A DNA stretch of 64,000 nt from Calothrix sp. PCC 7716 (GTDB taxonomy: Bacteria > Cyanobacteriota > Cyanobacteriia > Cyanobacteriales > Nostocaceae), in assembly GCF_019977735.1 (NCBI RefSeq), contig NZ_AP025018.1, forward strand, positions 868,001 through 932,000. The letters run 5' to 3'. The notes under the pieces were generated by a model. The model was given only the letters and a program-made list of their open reading frames with translations, was not told where the DNA came from and ran no database searches. Positions 34,553-44,538 of this stretch are shown here, piece after piece (positions within the stretch are counted from its first letter, which is position 1; each line of letters opens with the position of its first letter). The position numbers and the translations under genes were made by a program.

Positions 34553-34927
34553 ATGACTTTAGCTACTGCATCTGATTTAAGACAAACCGACTCATTACAA
34601 ATGATTAAAAGCTTCTTAATTTGGACTTTTACATTGGCTGTATGCTTGTTGGTGGTTGGTTTTCCGTTGGTTGTTTTAATGGCAACGGTTGGATGTCTGT
34701 TGTCGATTGTTTTGCAATCAGTAATGCCAGTTAGTGCGGTTTTACTAGTTGCGGGTGGATTAATTCTGTTTAATGTAATGGCAGTTATGATTGCGGCAGG
34801 TGTATTGACAGCTAAAGGCGTTCATCCTAGCGATATGAAATGGTTAAGCTGGTTACATGGTGAAGCTGAACAAATGCAGACCACTGTTTATGCTGCTTGT
34901 CCTTTGACTTGCGAACTCAACAAATAG
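34553..34927 (+). CDS. Small membrane protein of unknown function
   Basis: The protein has 124 residues from ATG 34553, chosen for the strong GGAGG 8-12 bases upstream; the frame's earlier start is a weaker TTG. Two to three hydrophobic helices (about 22-49 and 54-82) are followed by a hydrophilic tail (HPSDMKWLSWLHGEAEQMQ) with two cysteines near the end. Family not recognised. A clear intrinsic terminator follows, so it is a single transcription unit. Confidence 0.75.
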   Translation: MTLATASDLRQTDSLQMIKSFLIWTFTLAVCLLVVGFPLVVLMATVGCLLSIVLQSVMPVSAVLLVAGGLILFNVMAVMIAAGVLTAKGVHPSDMKWLSWLHGEAEQMQTTVYAACPLTCELNK

Positions 34928-34965
34928 TTGTATATTACTGCTTTTTACTCGATAAACAGTGTATC

Positions 34966-34988
34966 TGCCCGGTTCACCCGGGTTTTTT
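34966..34988 (+). terminator. Intrinsic terminator
   Basis: CCCGG-TTCAC-CCGGG (34968-34982) is followed directly by TTTTTT (34983-34988), 40 bases after the small membrane protein stop. Classical Rho-independent form. Confidence 0.9.
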
Positions 34989-34997
34989 CATGTCTAT

Positions 34998-35040
34998 TTA
35001 AGTGATGAGTGCGCTCGTGCTGAGTGCTGAGTGAGGAAAG
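34998..35040. repeat. GTGCTGAGTG repeat piece
   Basis: GATGAGTGCGCTCGTGCTGAG then TGCTGAGTGAGGA: a short copy of the GAGTGAGGAGT family, upstream of wecB. Confidence 0.7.
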
Positions 35041-35142
35041 TAGGCGCCCTTATATTAATGTGATGGATGACTGTTGACTATTTACAATTAAGCATTAACT
35101 ATTTATCTGTTAACGATAATTAAAACTATTGACTATTGAAGC

Positions 35143-36255
35143 ATGGCTATTGAAAAATGTGTTTACATTATTTTGGGTACTCGTCCAGAAGCGATAAAGC
35201 TGGCGCCTGTAATTAAGGTGTTTCAAAATGCTACTGGTATAAAATCGAAGGTGATATTGACTGGGCAGCATCGGGAAATGGTAGAACAGGTGATGCAGTT
35301 GTTTGATATCAAAGCAGATAATGACTTAGAGATTATGCAGCCTAAGCAATCTTTGAGTGATATAACAATAAGGAGTTTGCGAGGGTTAGAGACATTATTT
35401 CAAGAAGAAAAGCCTGATTTAGTGATTGTTCAGGGAGATACAACTACCGCGTTTGCCGCTTCTTTAGCTGCTTTTTATCAAAAAATTCCAGTTGGACACG
35501 TTGAAGCTGGTTTAAGAACAGATGAATTATATGACCCTTATCCAGAAGAAGCAAATCGGCGCCTGATATCGCAAATTACGCAGTTACACTTTGCACCAAC
35601 AAGTTTAGCAGTAGAAAACTTACAGCGTTCAGGTGTATTAGGTGAAATACATTTAACTGGAAATACAGTAATTGATGCCTTATTAGACGTGGCAGCCAAA
35701 CAACCCCCATGTAACATACCAGGTTTAGAGTGGGATAAATACCGGGTACTCTTATCAACAGTTCACCGTCGCGAAAATTGGGGAGAACCATTACAGCATA
35801 TAGCCCAAGGATTTTTACAATTATTAAATAAATTCCCTGATACGGCATTGTTACTTCCATTACATCGTAACCCCACAGTTCGCGAGCCATTACAAACTAT
35901 ACTCGGCAATCATCCACGTATATTTTTAACCGAACCACTCGACTACGCCGAACTTGTGGGGGCAATAATGCGCTCATATCTATTATTAACAGACTCAGGT
36001 GGACTACAAGAAGAGGCGCCAAGTCTTGGTAAACCAGTTTTAGTACTACGCGAAACAACCGAACGTCCGGAAGCAGTAACAGCAGGAACAGCCAAGCTCA
36101 TAGGTACAGATGTAAATTCTATTGTTACTAATGGCGCCGAGCTATTAGCAAATGCAACTGCGTATGAAACAATGGCAAACGCTATCAACCCATTCGGTGA
36201 TGGAAAAGCCTCCGCGCGCATCCTAGATATAGTACAAAAATTCCTAAACAACTAA
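35143..36255 (+). CDS. wecB: UDP-N-acetylglucosamine 2-epimerase (non-hydrolysing)
   Basis: The 370-residue GT-B fold enzyme makes UDP-ManNAc from UDP-GlcNAc for surface polysaccharide. Motifs: GTRPEAIKLAPV (12-23), the GDTTTAFAASLAAFYQ helix, VGHVEAGLRT (about 115-124), EEANRRL, VHRRENWG, and the closing LLTDSGGLQEEAPSLGKPVL. All catalytic acids and the His in GHVEAG and HRREN are present. No other polysaccharide gene is adjacent in the window. Five GGCGCC sites. Confidence 0.95.
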   Translation: MAIEKCVYIILGTRPEAIKLAPVIKVFQNATGIKSKVILTGQHREMVEQVMQLFDIKADNDLEIMQPKQSLSDITIRSLRGLETLFQEEKPDLVIVQGDTTTAFAASLAAFYQKIPVGHVEAGLRTDELYDPYPEEANRRLISQITQLHFAPTSLAVENLQRSGVLGEIHLTGNTVIDALLDVAAKQPPCNIPGLEWDKYRVLLSTVHRRENWGEPLQHIAQGFLQLLNKFPDTALLLPLHRNPTVREPLQTILGNHPRIFLTEPLDYAELVGAIMRSYLLLTDSGGLQEEAPSLGKPVLVLRETTERPEAVTAGTAKLIGTDVNSIVTNGAELLANATAYETMANAINPFGDGKASARILDIVQKFLNN

Positions 36256-36261
36256 CACACC

Positions 36262-36293
36262 TCTTGTGGAACGGGCATCCCTGCCCGTCATAA
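36262..36293. repeat. CTTGTGGAACGGGC palindrome
   Basis: CTTGTGGAACGGGCATCCC is followed by TGCCCGTC, a short hairpin after the wecB stop. Same family: 42998-43025, 48289-48316, 50284-50354, 55510-55579 and 61280-61308. Confidence 0.8.
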
Positions 36294-36330
36294 TAATATA
36301 GATAATTACCGCAAAAACTCGGAAGTTAGA

Positions 36331-39300
36331 TTGGTACAACCTTTGTTACATTGGTGTATAAAATTGTCTCTAATTTTAGAATCCAAGCCTTATTTAACAA
36401 AAATACCAGGACTCTACCGCTTCCGTATGTACACGCAAAACATCCCAGAACTGACACAAATTTTACTGGAACACACACCTGTCGCCGTTGCTATGTTCGA
36501 CCGGGAGATGCGTTACATTGCAGTTAGTCGCAAATGGTTAATAGACCATAACTGTAGTGAGATTTCTTTAATTAGTCTCTGTAATTGCCAAGTTTTGCCA
36601 AGCATTGCCCAAAGGTGGAGAGAAATTCACCACCGTTGTTTAACGGGAGAGTCACACCAATGTGAAGCAGAAAAAATTACTCAGGCAGATGGTTCATGCG
36701 AATGGTTAAAGTGGGAGTGTCGTCCCTGGTATGACAAAAGCGGTGAAATTGGCGGAACTATTTTTTGTACTGAATTAATTACCGAACAAAAGCAAACACA
36801 AGAAGCGCTCAAAAAAAGTAAAGCGCGTGTGACTAAGCTAGCTGCAAACGTTCCAGGAATGATATATCAATATCTGTTACATTCCTCCGGGAGTATCGAA
36901 TTACCGTATGTTAGTCATGGTTGTCGGCACCTGCTGGAGGTAGAACCAGAAATGCTTCAGCACAACAGTGCAAAATTTTCTGAGCGAATTCATCCAGAAG
37001 ATTATTCAGCATTTATTGAGTCAATGTCAATTTCGGCAGATACGCTTTTGCCTTGGTTATGGGAAGGTAGAATTATTACATCTACAGGTAAATTAAAGTG
37101 GGTGCGTCAAAGTGGGCGCCCAGAAAAGCAACCAAACGGCGATATAATTTGGGATGGGCTAATAATTGACGTTAGCGATAAAAAGCTAGCAGAATCACAG
37201 CTATATCAATATAAAGAGCTATTAGAAAACTTAGTAGAAAAGCGTACTAGTGAATTAAATATAACAAACACACAACTACAAGCAGAAATTGTAGAAAGAC
37301 AAAAAGCCGAGTCAGCACTGCGAAAAAGCGAAACCCGCTTTCAAAAGCTATCAGCAAATATACCAGGTGTACTGTATCAATACGTGCTATGTCCTGACGG
37401 CTCACATTACTTTTCGTATATCAACGCTGCCTGTCGTACAATTTATGAACTAGAACCAGAGCAAATTCTTGATGATAGCGAAGTATTGTTTAAATTAATA
37501 GACCCAGAAGATTTAGCTAATTTTTATCAATCAATACAAACTTCGGTCGAAACTCTCGAACCTTGGGACTATGAATGGAGAATTGTAACGCCGTCAGGGC
37601 GCCTGAAATGGTTACAAGGTTCATCACGCCCCGAATTGCAACCCAACGGTGACATCGTTTGGGATGGCTTAATAATGGATGTTACTGAACGGAGGATTTC
37701 TGAAGAGGAACGACAAAAGTTTGTATCTCTGGTTGAAAATAGCTCTGACTTTATTAGTATTGCAACTATGGATGGTCAAGCGTGGTATCTTAACGAAGCA
37801 GGGCTAAAACTAGTAGGATTAGAAAATATTGAAAAATTTCGACAAACAACTATATCTGATTATCATATACCTGAAGATTGGGAGCATTTCCAAAAAGTGA
37901 TAGCACCATCCGTTATGCAGAATGGACGTTGGCAAGGTGAATCTCGCTTCCGACATTTTCAGACAGGTGAACTAATTCCAATCGATTACAACGTCTTTAT
38001 TGTCAAAGAGCAGAAAACGGGACAACCGATAGCCTTTGCTACAGTTACTAGAGATATATCAAAACGCAAGCAAGCGGAGGAAGCGTTATGCCAATCCGAA
38101 GCCAAATCTCGTGAACTTGCACGTAGAGAACAACTCATCAACAGATTAGCTAGCCAGATTCGTCAATCCCTAGACCTTAACGAAGTTATAGAAACCGCAA
38201 TACAAGAAATTCGAGATTTATTGCAAATTGATCGATGTAGCTTTTCCTGGTTTAAACCTGATGCTCAACCACCTTCTTGGGAAACCTTAAAAGAAGCAAA
38301 ACAATCTAACTTTCCCAGTTTAATAGGTTGCCATTCTGCGGATAAGATAGGACCAGTTACTAACATGTTCCTAAAGCAAGAAATTCTCAAAATTGATGAT
38401 GTAGCGCAATTTGACGAACCTATTCACAAGCAATTTTTGGAATCATTGGGAATTAAATCAGAAATTGTGTTACCCATTAAGACTCGTTCGGGTCAAATAG
38501 GCGTAATAGTTTGCGGTCATTGGACTGAGACTCGTCCTTGGACAAATAGTGAAGTAGAACTATTACAAGCAGTTGTAGATCAGCTTGCTATCGCAATTAA
38601 TCAAGCAGAACTGTATGCTCACAGCCAACAGGTAGCACTGACTGCTACTCAACAAGCAAAGCAAATAAAAGATGCTCTTCTAGAACTTAAAGGTACCCAG
38701 GCTAAACTTGTACAAAGTGAGAAAATGTCAAGCTTGGGGCAGTTAGTTGCAGGTGTAGCGCACGAAATTAATAATCCCGTCAATTTCATTTATGGTAACC
38801 TGGCTCACGCAAATAATTACACTGAAGATTTACTAAAATTAATTAAGTTATACCAGCGAGAATACCCTCAACCTACAGGCGCAATAAGTGAAGAAATTGA
38901 TGCTATGGATTTAAATTTTCTTGCCTCAGACCTACCAAAAATTATGTCATCAATGAAGGTTGGTTCCGAAAGAATTCGAGAAATTGTCCAGTCATTAAGA
39001 ACTTTTTCTCGTCTTGACGAAGCGGAAATGAAAAAAGTTGACATCCATGAAGGAATTGAAAGTACTTTAATGATTTTGCAACACCGCCTCAAACCAAAAC
39101 AAGATTGTGCAGCAATAAACATAATTCAAAACTATGCAGTTTTACCAAAAGTTGTATGCTATGCTGGGCAGCTTAACCAAGTTTTTATGAATCTGCTTGC
39201 TAATGCTATCGACGCTTTGGAAGAAGCAATAAAAGATGGTTCTGTTTTAACACCAACTATTCGTATTTTTACAGAACTATTAGATAATGAACACATTGCT

Positions 39301-39528
39301 ATTCGTATAGCTGATAATGGCATAGGAATCAAACCTGAGATTCAAAAACATTTATTCGATCCATTTTTTACCACTAAACCAGTTGGGGTAGGTACAGGTT
39401 TGGGGCTTTCAATAAGCTATCAGATTGTTGTTGAAAAACACGGTGGGCAACTACATTACGTTAGCGAATTTGGCAAAGGTACCGAGTTTATAATCGAAAT
39501 TCCTACTACTCAGACTGGCGACACATAG
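36331..39528 (+). CDS. Multi-PAS/GAF sensor histidine kinase
   Basis: The 1065-residue cytosolic sensor has four PAS-type domains (about 40-155, 170-290, 340-450 and 465-580), with PAC-type ends such as NGDIIWDGLIIDVSDKK. A coiled-coil segment (300-335) lies between the second and third. A GAF domain follows (about 615-765: QEIRDLLQIDRCSFSWF). The kinase core has H-box HEINNPVNF with H811, N-box NLLANAIDAL, and G-boxes ADNGIGI and GTGLGLS. No receiver domain, so it must pass phosphate to a separate regulator. TTG 36331 has GGAAG in good position; ATG 36427 is an alternative. Signal unknown. Confidence 0.9.
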   Translation: MVQPLLHWCIKLSLILESKPYLTKIPGLYRFRMYTQNIPELTQILLEHTPVAVAMFDREMRYIAVSRKWLIDHNCSEISLISLCNCQVLPSIAQRWREIHHRCLTGESHQCEAEKITQADGSCEWLKWECRPWYDKSGEIGGTIFCTELITEQKQTQEALKKSKARVTKLAANVPGMIYQYLLHSSGSIELPYVSHGCRHLLEVEPEMLQHNSAKFSERIHPEDYSAFIESMSISADTLLPWLWEGRIITSTGKLKWVRQSGRPEKQPNGDIIWDGLIIDVSDKKLAESQLYQYKELLENLVEKRTSELNITNTQLQAEIVERQKAESALRKSETRFQKLSANIPGVLYQYVLCPDGSHYFSYINAACRTIYELEPEQILDDSEVLFKLIDPEDLANFYQSIQTSVETLEPWDYEWRIVTPSGRLKWLQGSSRPELQPNGDIVWDGLIMDVTERRISEEERQKFVSLVENSSDFISIATMDGQAWYLNEAGLKLVGLENIEKFRQTTISDYHIPEDWEHFQKVIAPSVMQNGRWQGESRFRHFQTGELIPIDYNVFIVKEQKTGQPIAFATVTRDISKRKQAEEALCQSEAKSRELARREQLINRLASQIRQSLDLNEVIETAIQEIRDLLQIDRCSFSWFKPDAQPPSWETLKEAKQSNFPSLIGCHSADKIGPVTNMFLKQEILKIDDVAQFDEPIHKQFLESLGIKSEIVLPIKTRSGQIGVIVCGHWTETRPWTNSEVELLQAVVDQLAIAINQAELYAHSQQVALTATQQAKQIKDALLELKGTQAKLVQSEKMSSLGQLVAGVAHEINNPVNFIYGNLAHANNYTEDLLKLIKLYQREYPQPTGAISEEIDAMDLNFLASDLPKIMSSMKVGSERIREIVQSLRTFSRLDEAEMKKVDIHEGIESTLMILQHRLKPKQDCAAINIIQNYAVLPKVVCYAGQLNQVFMNLLANAIDALEEAIKDGSVLTPTIRIFTELLDNEHIAIRIADNGIGIKPEIQKHLFDPFFTTKPVGVGTGLGLSISYQIVVEKHGGQLHYVSEFGKGTEFIIEIPTTQTGDT

Positions 39529-40118
39529 TACAAGTTACCTATTATTCCATACTGTTCATATTATACTGAAATGTTCATGGAAAAATTTTTCTGATTGCAT
39601 TTTGGTTCTGACCTATTATTTTATGCTGGTTAGTCAATTTCGCCAGTTATCAACAAGCGTTAGGGAAAAGCTCCGCTTTACGCTTTGTTAATAATGACAA
39701 GATTATTTAATATAATAAAAATATTGTTTTTATGAACTTATAGTTAACATAGATACTATTACTTAATTTAATTTTTGAAATCTCAAAAATATTTTTTATG
39801 TATTATTACTGCTGCCATAGACAATTACAATTAGCTAAATTGTCTATATCCACTGATAACTAAGTCTTGCGTTTCAATTGATTTCATGCTTTCTAGTTTT
39901 TTTCAATGCAAATATCTTTTTATATATTGATAAAACTTTTTAATTTAGCATGGAATTTCAATTGAGCATACTTATGACTATAAAGTAGCTAAGTTATTTG
40001 GTTGCACTACCATAAAAGCGGTTCTGATTGATAAATTCTAGACTGGCAGAAAAATATTGTTTATCAAATCTACCGTTTTTGACTTTAACTTGATAACAAA
40101 TAGCACTGTAGGAAAAAT
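39529..40118. other. Gap with no recognised gene
   Basis: AT-rich. A GCTCCGCTTTACGC piece (39670-39683) is the complement of a segment at 25286-25301, so it is a short dispersed repeat. The last 100 bases should hold the promoter of the next gene. No GGCGCC. Nothing else seen. Confidence 0.45.
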
Positions 40119-40859
40119 ATGCAAGAAGTATTGAATTTCATCGAAGCTCAAAAGAAATATTTTGCTCAATTACCATTGTTTGATTTTATGCAAGACAAAA
40201 GCATAGATCCAAAGCAACGAATTAGTTTTGCTCCATGTATGGCTCACTACGTAATGAGTTTTAGCGATTTAAATAAATACGTTTTAAGAACTGATGAGAC
40301 AGATGATATACTTCAAAATATAATTAACGTGCATACTAATGAAGATGATGAACATTGGCCGTGGTACATTTGGGATATGCAAAAACTGAATTTAAATCCA
40401 AACTTAAGCTTTACCAAAACATTAGAGTTTATTTGGGGTGAAGAAACTAAGATTACTCGCCAGATTGCCTATCAAATTGCTGGGTGTACTTTACAAGCTA
40501 GTCCGATTGTAAAAATAGCTGTGATTGAAGCTCTTGAGGCAATGGGACATGTTTTTTGTGCTGTATCAGCTCAAGTTGCTTCAGAGTTAGAAGCAATTAC
40601 CAAAACAGAATATCAATATTTTGGTCATGTTCATTTGGATGCAGAAACTGGACACACTGTTGGTACGCCAGATGCTGGATATGTTGTGGCAGAGCTTAAA
40701 TTAACTGAACAACAACGTCAAGAAGCTTTAAATGCTGTCGAGAAAACATTTAAGATTTTCTCAGAATGGACGTATGAGTTATTGGCTTATGCACAGAATC
40801 ATCCGATGGAGACAATCACAGACGAAAAATATAAGCAAGTATTAGCGGCATGTAAGTAA
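40119..40859 (+). CDS. Heme-oxygenase-fold protein, candidate diiron oxidase
   Basis: The 246-residue, mainly helical protein has potential metal ligands at spacing typical of heme-oxygenase-like diiron enzymes: E78-H79 in EDDEHWPW, E137/E140 and H144 in IEALEAMGH, then H172, E176 and H179 in HVHLDAETGH. Family members known as HDOs oxidise fatty acids or amino acids in natural-product pathways. The residues are conserved in other cyanobacterial homologues as I recall, but no function is assigned. A flavin monooxygenase gene follows after 598 bp in the same direction. Enzyme activity is inference. Confidence 0.65.
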   Translation: MQEVLNFIEAQKKYFAQLPLFDFMQDKSIDPKQRISFAPCMAHYVMSFSDLNKYVLRTDETDDILQNIINVHTNEDDEHWPWYIWDMQKLNLNPNLSFTKTLEFIWGEETKITRQIAYQIAGCTLQASPIVKIAVIEALEAMGHVFCAVSAQVASELEAITKTEYQYFGHVHLDAETGHTVGTPDAGYVVAELKLTEQQRQEALNAVEKTFKIFSEWTYELLAYAQNHPMETITDEKYKQVLAACK

Positions 40860-41457
40860 GATACATTTCAATACTTGTAAGTTAGATGGGGAAAGAGCAA
40901 AAAGAAAATACCCTATGTAAAGGCTTTTAACTCTTTCCCCCTTCCCTTTTTACCTTTAACCGAACAGTATTGAGATAGATTTCACTCTATTAGATAAATA
41001 GTATTGAGTGTTGAGCTAGGGTGTTGACTTTGTAGAAAATGACCTAAAAAAAGTTCATGCAATTTTTTTGTTTAAAAGCAAAGCACAAAAATCTGTGTTA
41101 TGTAAGCTTTCAGCGCTAGACCATAACAGAAATATTATCAGTGAACAATAATTTTCCGAAAATGCTCAAAGTAAGTAATTTAGTGTTGAGCCATTTACAA
41201 GCTATATTATGATATTCTAAGACAGGCATTCTTATCTGTCTCAAATAATACTTTCTAAAACTTTGCTCAACCTTCTACTTAGGCTAGCTATTAAACTGAC
41301 AAGTGCAGAATAATGTGAAAATATTATTTTTCAAAGCTTTTGCTCGCTAGAATACCCATGAACTAATATGTGACATTGCATACTGATGAAGGCAATGTTA
41401 CGGTTGAAGTAAGAAAAAATAAATAAGCTGGCAGTTATTAAGCTTCACTCTTAATAT
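40860..41457. other. Gap with one half of a dispersed element
   Basis: TTAACCGAACAGTATTGAG (40957-40975) resembles the end of the 114-bp element at 43574-43687. Before it, GGGGAAAGAG and CTCTTTCCCC (40888-40940) form an inverted repeat. No gene found in the remaining AT-rich sequence. Confidence 0.5.
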
Positions 41458-42969
41458 ATGTTGATACAAAAAGTTTGCGTGATAGGGGCAGGAATTAGCG
41501 GTTTAGCAGCAGCTAAAACTTTTATCGAAGAAGGTTATGAAGTACAAGTGTATGAAAAGCAAGGCGCCATTGGAGGAGTTTGGGAAAAATCGCGGCGTTA
41601 TCCTGGTGTAACAACTCAAACACCAGGCAGAATATACACATATCCTGATTATCCGTTGCCGGCTTCTTACCCAGAATGGCCTACTGGTGAACAAGTAAAT
41701 GCTTACCTTGAATCATATGCCAATCATTTTGGTGTGGTACAGCAAATTCAATTTAACACTGAAGTAATAGCATTAAATGCAATAGATGATGGGCATAAAG
41801 GATGGATGGTAACACTTCGTACATCTGAGGGTAATACAATAACAAACAATTTTGATTTTGTAGTAATTTGTAACGGCGTTAACCACATTCCCTATATTCC
41901 CCAAGTACCGGGAATTAATAGCTTTAAGGAAAGTGGTTGTAGTGTATTACATAGTACGCAAGTAAATTCAATTGCTCAACTGGAAGATAAACGTGTAGTT
42001 GTCGTAGGTTTTGGAAAGTCAGCGTGTGATATTGCGATGCTAGCAGCTGAACATGGCTCTAAATGTCATATTATTTTTCATCAAGGAAACTGGAAAATAC
42101 CAAGATTCTTCTTTAGGCTAATCAACTTTAAGTTTCTTATATTTACACGTTTTGCAGAAGCAATGACTCCTAAATATAAGCCAAACTCGGTAGAAAAGTG
42201 GTTACATTCTGGTGGTAAAAGACTAGTCAATATATTTTGGCGCCTGAATGAAACTATTCTGCGCTACAGTTTTAAGTTAGATGCTTTGGGGCTGGTGCCA
42301 GAAAAACCACTTATAGAAGCAATCGTCGCTAGTATTAACATGGCTCCTACGGATTTTTATAAATATATACGTAGTCAAAAAATACAAACTCACAAAACAT
42401 CAATCGCACGATTGGTAAAAAATGGTGTTGAATTAGCATCTGGCAAGAAGTTGAATGCTGATGTTGTAGTATTTGGTACTGGATTTCGGCAAGCTTTACC
42501 CTTCCTTGAAGAAAAATATCGGCATCAGTGTCTTGATAAAGAGGGATATTTTCATTTGTATCGCAATTTGATTAACCCAAACGTTCCAAATCTTGCCTTT
42601 GTTGGTTATAACACTGGATTTTCTGCCAACTTAAGCAGCGATATCGGCGCCCGTTGGCTAGTAGAATTAGTTAAAGGACACATCAGTTTACCAGCAAAAG
42701 AAAAGCTGATTGCTGAAATGGAAGCAGATTTAGAATGGCGTAAAAGTCACGGATATGCAGGGTATGGAGGTACTTGTTTCTTTAGTTCAACTTTCCACTA
42801 TCTAGACACTTTGTTGCATGACATGGGGCTTCCCGCTCGCCAAACTGGTTCTTTTGTAGCAGTTATGCAACCATTAAACTCACAAGCATATAGCAATGTA
42901 CGAGCGCAATTACAAGATTTGCATCGCGCAACTAAAAAGGATGTATTCCCAAAAAACCTCAAATTATAA
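41458..42969 (+). CDS. Flavin-containing monooxygenase
   Basis: The 503-residue FAD- and NADPH-binding enzyme has FAD motif GAGISGLAAA (10-19) and EKQGAIGGVWE (34-44). The NADPH motif is VVVGFGKSACDIA (about 180-192), with FGTGF (the ATG-type motif) near 340. It oxidises N, S or carbonyl substrates using O2. The loop YPGVTTQTPGRIYTYPDYP is typical of bacterial FMO/Baeyer-Villiger-like proteins. The substrate is not evident. Its upstream neighbour is a candidate diiron oxidase, so a small oxidative pathway is possible. Four GGCGCC sites. Confidence 0.88.
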   Translation: MLIQKVCVIGAGISGLAAAKTFIEEGYEVQVYEKQGAIGGVWEKSRRYPGVTTQTPGRIYTYPDYPLPASYPEWPTGEQVNAYLESYANHFGVVQQIQFNTEVIALNAIDDGHKGWMVTLRTSEGNTITNNFDFVVICNGVNHIPYIPQVPGINSFKESGCSVLHSTQVNSIAQLEDKRVVVVGFGKSACDIAMLAAEHGSKCHIIFHQGNWKIPRFFFRLINFKFLIFTRFAEAMTPKYKPNSVEKWLHSGGKRLVNIFWRLNETILRYSFKLDALGLVPEKPLIEAIVASINMAPTDFYKYIRSQKIQTHKTSIARLVKNGVELASGKKLNADVVVFGTGFRQALPFLEEKYRHQCLDKEGYFHLYRNLINPNVPNLAFVGYNTGFSANLSSDIGARWLVELVKGHISLPAKEKLIAEMEADLEWRKSHGYAGYGGTCFFSSTFHYLDTLLHDMGLPARQTGSFVAVMQPLNSQAYSNVRAQLQDLHRATKKDVFPKNLKL

Positions 42970-42997
42970 CAACCCATCTTGTAGCATCTTATCTCAT

Positions 42998-43025
42998 CTT
43001 GTGGAACGGGCATCTTGCCCGTCTT
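42998..43025. repeat. CTTGTGGAACGGGC palindrome
   Basis: CTTGTGGAACGGGCATCTTG is followed by CCCGTC, directly after the monooxygenase gene. Same family as 36262-36293. Confidence 0.8.
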
Positions 43026-43143
43026 AACACAGCTTACAAATTTATAGACACAAGCAATATATAAAGCAGAATTTAAGCATATTTTTGAGTGTTTCGACTA
43101 GACAAAGTAAAAATTCTCATAAAATATAGTACAAAAGTATGTT

Positions 43144-43479
43144 ATGCTTGATCTAATCGTTTACTACTTAAGAGTAGAAAGAATACCCAACAATACCGGA
43201 CATAGCTTTAAAGCCAGAAAGAAGTTTAAATTAACTCAAGAGCAACTCAATCGTTGGAATGATATTTTTGATAATGCTACAGTTTTAATCAGTCCTAAAT
43301 TAGAAATTGATTTTCCAAGAGACCAAAAGGACGCTAAATTTTTAGCTTGTGCAATTGAGGCTAATGCGGATTTCCTGATTACTGGAGACTTAGATTTTAC
43401 TGAAGCTCAATCTTTAGTACAGACAACTATAGTTTCTGTGTCACTCTTTAAAAAATTAGTTTGTGACTTGCTCACGTAG
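43144..43479 (+). pseudogene. PIN-domain toxin lacking its N-terminus
   Basis: The 111-residue frame's C-terminal part (FPRDQKDAKFLACAIEANADFLITGDLDF, about 58-86) is the hallmark of COG1569-type PIN toxins, with acids D61, D65 and D84. The expected start (a strand with the first catalytic Asp, xxDTNV) is missing, and the sequence upstream has none in another frame. Normal size is about 135-140 residues. No antitoxin gene is adjacent. Probably a remnant of a toxin-antitoxin module. Confidence 0.7.
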
Positions 43480-43902
43480 ATACATTCTCCATATTTATAT
43501 ATTTCCAAATAGTTAGCTTTACCGACGCGGAACAAAATAAAGCATTAGCAGGCGCTGATATCCCAACTATTCCCAATACTGCTCGGTTAAGAAAATTCGA
43601 TAAAACCATAAACCTTGTATAGACGCGATTGATCGCGTCTCTACGTGCCCGAAATCAACGCAAAAAATCCTTAACCGAGCAGTATTGCAACTATTCCTGG
43701 TTAATACCCAACTGGTAAGTTCAACTTTATCAAATATGGCGCCAGCTTAATCGTGTTTTAAATTACAAAAATCATGTAAAAATAGAAATATAGCTCATGT
43801 TCTCTTCAAGAATTATTAATCAAGTATTATATTATATTAAACTCGTCAGATAATAAAAACTGGGTGGTTTAAAAACCCAGGTTGTGTATCTGTTGAAAGT
43901 CA
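43480..43902. other. Gap containing a 114-bp inverted-repeat element
   Basis: CAATACTGCTCGGTTAA (43574-43590) and TTAACCGAGCAGTATTG (43671-43687) are perfect 17-bp terminal inverted repeats. Inside lies a second palindrome AGACGCGAT-TG-ATCGCGTCT (43621-43640) of the TAGAGACG family. It looks like a non-autonomous MITE in which another repeat is nested. The rest holds the promoter of the next gene. Confidence 0.75.
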
Positions 43903-44538
43903 ATGACGAAAAACCCTTTTGATCAGTTTTCAAAGCAATTTTTCAAAGAATGTTTATCACCATTAGGTGAAGTGAAGATTAGCGAGGAAATTCCTGGTGA
44001 GCCAAGATTTGTTGATATTTGGTTTATCCCATCAACTCAACCATCTGTAGAAGACTTACCAGATTTGGGTATTTTAACGAGAATTGCTGAAACTCCCTGT
44101 TTATTGGAACCGTTTCGCAAGCAACCTACAAAATGGCAAATTCGCAGTTGCGTTGGAAAATTAGTCCACTTAGAAGCAGAACTGCGACGTGAAGGAACAC
44201 GAGATGAAGACACGGTATCTGAGGATGAACTGCCACGGTTATGGATTATTTCAACGACTTTTTCCGATGAACTGTTAAGTAAACTACCTGCTCATAGAGA
44301 CTCTTCTTGGCCAGATGGTATTTATTTTGCAGGAGAAGTATTTTTAACTCGAATTGTCGCTATTGACAAATTACCGCGTACTCCTGAAACACTTTGGTTG
44401 AGAATTTTAGGTAAAGGCTTGATTCAGAAGCAAGCTGTTGACGATGTGGTAGCTTTGCCAAAAGGTACCCCCAAACGTTCCAAAATTTTATCGCTACTTT
44501 ACACCTGGAAGATTAACATGGGTGCGGCTCGTTCTTAG
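43903..44538 (+). pseudogene. Cyanobacterial Rpn-like/uncharacterised protein, split by a group II intron
   Basis: About 206 genuine residues are followed by a tail read from the intron. The protein starts FDQFSKQFFKECLSPLGEV and shows TPCLLEPFRKQPTKWQIRSCV, GIYFAGEVF and LPRTPETLWLRILGKGLIQKQAVDDV. This is the pattern of a large cyanobacterial protein family related to recombination-promoting nucleases, often ending in a DUF4351-type or charged C-terminus. The frame ends at GTGCG (44521-44525), the start of a group II intron. The missing C-terminus could be the DUF4351 piece at 47989-48183. The nuclease role is from family resemblance. Confidence 0.7.
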
